Source of the DNA: an uncultured Eubacteriales bacterium
GTDB taxonomy: Bacteria; Bacillota; Clostridia; Lachnospirales; Lachnospiraceae
Length of the DNA stretch: 6,932 bases
NCBI GenBank assembly: GCA_902772745.1
Contig: CACYBV010000286.1
Span: 1-6,932 of the forward strand
Direction of reading: 5' to 3'
A program made the position numbers and the translations under genes. How positions within the stretch are numbered: the stretch's first letter is position 1; every line of letters starts with the position of its first letter. Positions 4,580 to 6,932 of this stretch are shown in pieces. Under the pieces are notes generated by a model. It saw nothing but the letters and a program-made list of their open reading frames with translations. It was not told the DNA's origin and did not search any database.

Positions 4580-6076
4580 ATGAAAATCGGTTTTGACAAT
4601 GACAAGTATATTTCCATGCAGTCGGAGCAGATCAGAAAGCGCATCGGAGAGTTCGGCGGAAAGCTGTACCTGGAGTTCGGCGGGAAACTTTTCGACGATA
4701 CGCACGCTTCCCGCGTGCTTCCCGGGTTCCAGCCGGATTCGAAGCTTCGGATGCTTCTCGCGCTTTCGGACCAGGCGGAAATCGTGATCGCGGTTTCGGC
4801 GGAGGCGCTGGAATCGGCGAAAAGAAGAGGCGACTCGGGCATCACCTATGACCAGGAAGTGCTGCGGCTGATCGACCTGTTCCGCTCAGTCGGACTTTAT
4901 GTCGGATCCGTGGTCATTACGAGAAACAGCGGAATTCAGCCTGCGGCGGAAGCGCTCCGGGCGGTGCTTCAGGAGCATGACATTCCGGTATTCCGCCATT
5001 ACTTCATCAACGGATATCCCTCGAATGTCCCGCTGATCGTTTCGGAGGACGGTTTCGGAAAGAACGATTATATCGAAACCACGCGTCCCCTCGTTGTCGT
5101 GACCGCGCCCGGCCCCGGTTCCGGAAAGCTTGCGACCTGCCTCTCGCAGCTGTATCATGAAAACCGGCGGGGAATCCGCGCAGGATACGCGAAATTCGAG
5201 ACTTTCCCTGTCTGGAACCTGCCCCTGAAGCATCCCATAAACCTCGCTTACGAGGCCGCAACCGCGGATCTTTCGGATGTCAACATGATCGATCCCTTCC
5301 ACCTGAACGCCTACCAGAAGGTAACGGTCAACTATAACCGCGATGTGGAATCCTTCCCGATTCTTTCCGCGATATTCAAGGAAATTTACGGAAAATGCCC
5401 CTATCAGTCCCCGACGGACATGGGCGTCAACATGGTCGGATACTGCATCAGCGACGACCTTTCGTGCCAGGAAGCGAGCCGGCAGGAGATTGTGCGCAGA
5501 TACTACAAGGCGCTTTTGGAGCGTGCGAGCGACCGCAAGGACCAGGGCCTGCACGAGCGGGAGATCATGCGGATTGAATCCATCATGGACCAGGCGGGAA
5601 TTACGGCAAACTACAGAAAGCCCGTCATCCCCGCAAAACGGGTCGCAGAGGAGAGCGGAGAGCCGGCGGCCGCGATCGAGATGCCGGACGGCACGATTCT
5701 CACGGGAAAGACCAAGGAAATGCTCGGCTGCCTCAGTTCGATGCTGATCAACGCGGTCAAGTATCTCGCGGGCATCGACGACAAACTGGAGCTGATTCCG
5801 AAGCACCTTCTCGACCCGGTGCAGAAGCTGAAAACCTCTTTTCTTGGCGCCGAGAACCCGCGGCTGCATTCGGATGAGACCCTGATCGCGCTTGCGGTGA
5901 ACGCCGCAAACGATGAGAATGCGGAAAAGGCGCTTTCGGTACTGCCGCTTCTTCGGGGCTGCGACGCGCACCTCACGGTCATCCCCTCCGAGATCGACGT
6001 CGAAGTTTTCCGCAGGCTCAAGATCAATCTGACCTGCGAGCCGAAGTACCAGGGAACGAAACTGTTCCGGCTGTAA
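4580..6076 (+). CDS. UPF0371 / DUF1846 family protein
   Basis: The 498-residue protein begins MKIGFDNDKYI and continues LYLEFGGKLFDDTHASRVLPGF (28-50), the signature start of the DUF1846 family, and it has full family length. Other conserved stretches are ITYDQEVLRLID, HYFINGYPSNVPLIVS, NDYIETTRPLVVVTAPGPGSGK (ending at Lys183), KFETFPVWNLPLKHPINLAYEAATADL, DVNMIDPFHL, SPTDMGVNMVG and, near the C-terminus, INLTCEPKYQ. The glycine-rich PGPGSGKLA resembles a nucleotide-binding loop but lacks the GxxxxGK[ST] pattern. The family is widespread in Bacillota and its reaction is not established as far as I know; a cytoplasmic enzyme is likely because there is no signal or membrane segment. It is transcribed away from the acyltransferase, from a promoter at 4474-4503. 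No intrinsic terminator follows, so some read-through into ppdK is possible. Confidence 0.93.
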   Translation: MKIGFDNDKYISMQSEQIRKRIGEFGGKLYLEFGGKLFDDTHASRVLPGFQPDSKLRMLLALSDQAEIVIAVSAEALESAKRRGDSGITYDQEVLRLIDLFRSVGLYVGSVVITRNSGIQPAAEALRAVLQEHDIPVFRHYFINGYPSNVPLIVSEDGFGKNDYIETTRPLVVVTAPGPGSGKLATCLSQLYHENRRGIRAGYAKFETFPVWNLPLKHPINLAYEAATADLSDVNMIDPFHLNAYQKVTVNYNRDVESFPILSAIFKEIYGKCPYQSPTDMGVNMVGYCISDDLSCQEASRQEIVRRYYKALLERASDRKDQGLHEREIMRIESIMDQAGITANYRKPVIPAKRVAEESGEPAAAIEMPDGTILTGKTKEMLGCLSSMLINAVKYLAGIDDKLELIPKHLLDPVQKLKTSFLGAENPRLHSDETLIALAVNAANDENAEKALSVLPLLRGCDAHLTVIPSEIDVEVFRRLKINLTCEPKYQGTKLFRL

Positions 6077-6170
6077 GCACCCGGGACGATACCGGTACCG
6101 GCATGATTGGAGAAACAGGAAGAATACGCCGATACAGGATGACTTTTTGTCGATTCTGACGAATTATTCC

Positions 6171-6199
6171 TTTACAAGCATGAATTTTTCTGCTAAAAT
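6171..6199 (+). promoter_or_regulatory. Strong extended -10 promoter of ppdK
   Basis: The -35 TTTACA (6171-6176) and the -10 TAAAAT (6194-6199) each match the sigma-A consensus at five of six positions, with a 17-bp spacer, and TGC directly before the -10 gives the TGn extension. Transcription should start near 6206, leaving a leader of about 44 nt with an excellent AAGGAGGA site. This is the best promoter in the window and suits a highly expressed metabolic gene. Confidence 0.8.
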
Positions 6200-6208
6200 A
6201 TTATAGCA
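6191..6208. promoter_or_regulatory. 18-bp dyad overlapping the ppdK -10, operator candidate
   Basis: TGCTAAAATATTATAGCA is symmetric at 8 of 9 base pairs (the only mismatch is the 6196/6203 pair). It covers the whole -10 and the expected start site. A regulator bound here would block the promoter. It does not match the catabolite (cre) or Rex consensus as I know them. Confidence 0.35.
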
Positions 6209-6232
6209 ATATCTAAAAGCCACATCTTTCTT

Positions 6233-6240
6233 AAGGAGGA
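6233..6240 (+). promoter_or_regulatory. Near-perfect ribosome binding site of ppdK
   Basis: AAGGAGGA, 9 nt before the ATG at 6250. Another ATG at 6242 lies in a different frame and is too close to this site. Confidence 0.85.
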
Positions 6241-6249
6241 AATGTTTTT

Positions 6250-6932
6250 ATGGCCAGAAAATGGACTTATCTTTTCACCGAAGGCAACGCGACGATGCGT
6301 GAGCTTCTCGGCGGAAAGGGCGCAAACCTTGCTGAAATGACCAATATCGGTCTTCCGGTTCCGCAGGGTTTTACAATTACAACCGAAGCCTGTACTCAGT
6401 ATTATGAGGACGGCCGCCAGATCAACGACGAGATCATGGCGCAGGTTATGGAAGCTGTTGCCGCGATGGAAAAAGTCAACGGCAAGAAATTCGGCGATCT
6501 TGAGAATCCGCTTCTGGTTTCCGTACGTTCCGGCGCACGCGCTTCGATGCCCGGCATGATGGATACCATTCTGAACCTTGGTCTGAACGATGAAGTCGTT
6601 GCCGCCATGATTGCCGGCAACCCCGATCCCAAGTTTGAACGTTTCGTTTATGACTCCTACAGAAGATTTATCCAGATGTTCTCCGACGTCGTTATGGAAG
6701 TCGGAAAGAAGTACTTCGAAGTGCTGATCGATGCCAAGAAGGAAGAGAAGGGCGTGAAATTCGACATCGAGCTCACCGCTGCCGATCTGAAGGACCTCGC
6801 GGACCAGTTCAAGGCGGAGTACAAGAAGCAGCTCGGCTCCGACTTCCCTGCTGATCCGGTACAGCAGCTCAAGCTCGCGATCGAGGCCGTGTTCCGCTCC
6901 TGGGATAACCCGAGAGCCAACGTCTACCGCCG
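6250..6932 (+). CDS. ppdK: Pyruvate, phosphate dikinase, N-terminal part (runs off the window)
   Basis: Residues 1-227 are present out of a family length of about 875. The enzyme interconverts pyruvate, ATP and phosphate with phosphoenolpyruvate, AMP and pyrophosphate in the cytoplasm. In many anaerobic Clostridia it works in the glycolytic direction, or supplies PEP in place of pyruvate kinase. The visible part is the nucleotide-binding domain: WTYLFTEGNATMRELLGGKGANLAEM with Lys23, VPQGFTITTEAC, and the block SVRSGARASMPGMMDT with Arg93. Lys23 and Arg93 correspond to ATP-contacting residues of the Clostridium symbiosum enzyme (Lys22, Arg92). Later come NLGLND, YDSYRRFIQMFSDVVMEV and VFRSWDNPRA, all typical of bacterial PPDK. 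The central phosphohistidine and C-terminal PEP/pyruvate domains lie beyond the window. It has its own strong promoter and ribosome binding site. Confidence 0.97.
   Translation, partial: MARKWTYLFTEGNATMRELLGGKGANLAEMTNIGLPVPQGFTITTEACTQYYEDGRQINDEIMAQVMEAVAAMEKVNGKKFGDLENPLLVSVRSGARASMPGMMDTILNLGLNDEVVAAMIAGNPDPKFERFVYDSYRRFIQMFSDVVMEVGKKYFEVLIDAKKEEKGVKFDIELTAADLKDLADQFKAEYKKQLGSDFPADPVQQLKLAIEAVFRSWDNPRANVYR

Noticed and set aside
4886..5971. 361-residue open frame on the minus strand
   Set aside because: It is antisense to the well-conserved UPF0371 gene and has no recognisable domain or clear ribosome binding site.
6077..6170. Terminator between the UPF0371 gene and ppdK
   Set aside because: CCGGTACCGG is palindromic and there is a TTTTT run further on, but they are not adjacent and no stem runs into the T-run.

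Overview
The window looks like ordinary chromosomal DNA of a fairly GC-rich anaerobic Bacillota, most likely a Lachnospiraceae-like member of the Clostridia. The evidence is a DUF1858 redox-disulfide protein, a UPF0371 (DUF1846) protein and a pyruvate, phosphate dikinase whose N-terminus closely resembles the clostridial enzyme, together with strong AGGAGG-type ribosome binding sites and sigma-A-like promoters. The assignment rests on recalled family resemblance, not a search. I see no tRNA, rRNA, CRISPR array, transposase or phage gene.

Layout. 1-420 (+) is the 3' end of a PHP-type metallohydrolase. It converges on a minus-strand block, and the 84-bp junction carries two hairpins (424-445 and 468-504) that probably stop transcription from both sides. 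The minus-strand block, read right to left, holds a PlsC-like acyltransferase with an internal zinc ribbon (2836-4107), a 70-residue DUF1858 protein with its own promoter (2548-2760), a terminator (2349-2381), a new promoter (2304-2332), then a two-gene unit of a TRIC/UPF0126 cation channel (1626-2270) and a membrane-anchored alpha/beta hydrolase (505-1599).

A 472-bp divergent intergenic region (4108-4579) separates this block from the plus-strand genes. It holds a GNRA-loop hairpin, a 26-bp tandem repeat, a 13-bp dyad, a nearly T-free purine tract and promoters facing both ways. Then come the UPF0371 protein (4580-6076, +) and, behind its own strong extended -10 promoter, ppdK (6250 to the window end, +, incomplete).

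The genes do not form one obvious pathway. ppdK is central carbon metabolism (pyruvate/PEP and PPi), the acyltransferase is lipid metabolism, the channel and hydrolase act at the membrane, and UPF0371 and DUF1858 have no firm role. I do not see a clear undescribed multi-gene system. The best leads are the zinc-ribbon acyltransferase, the repeat/hairpin cluster in the divergent spacer, and the dyad over the ppdK -10.
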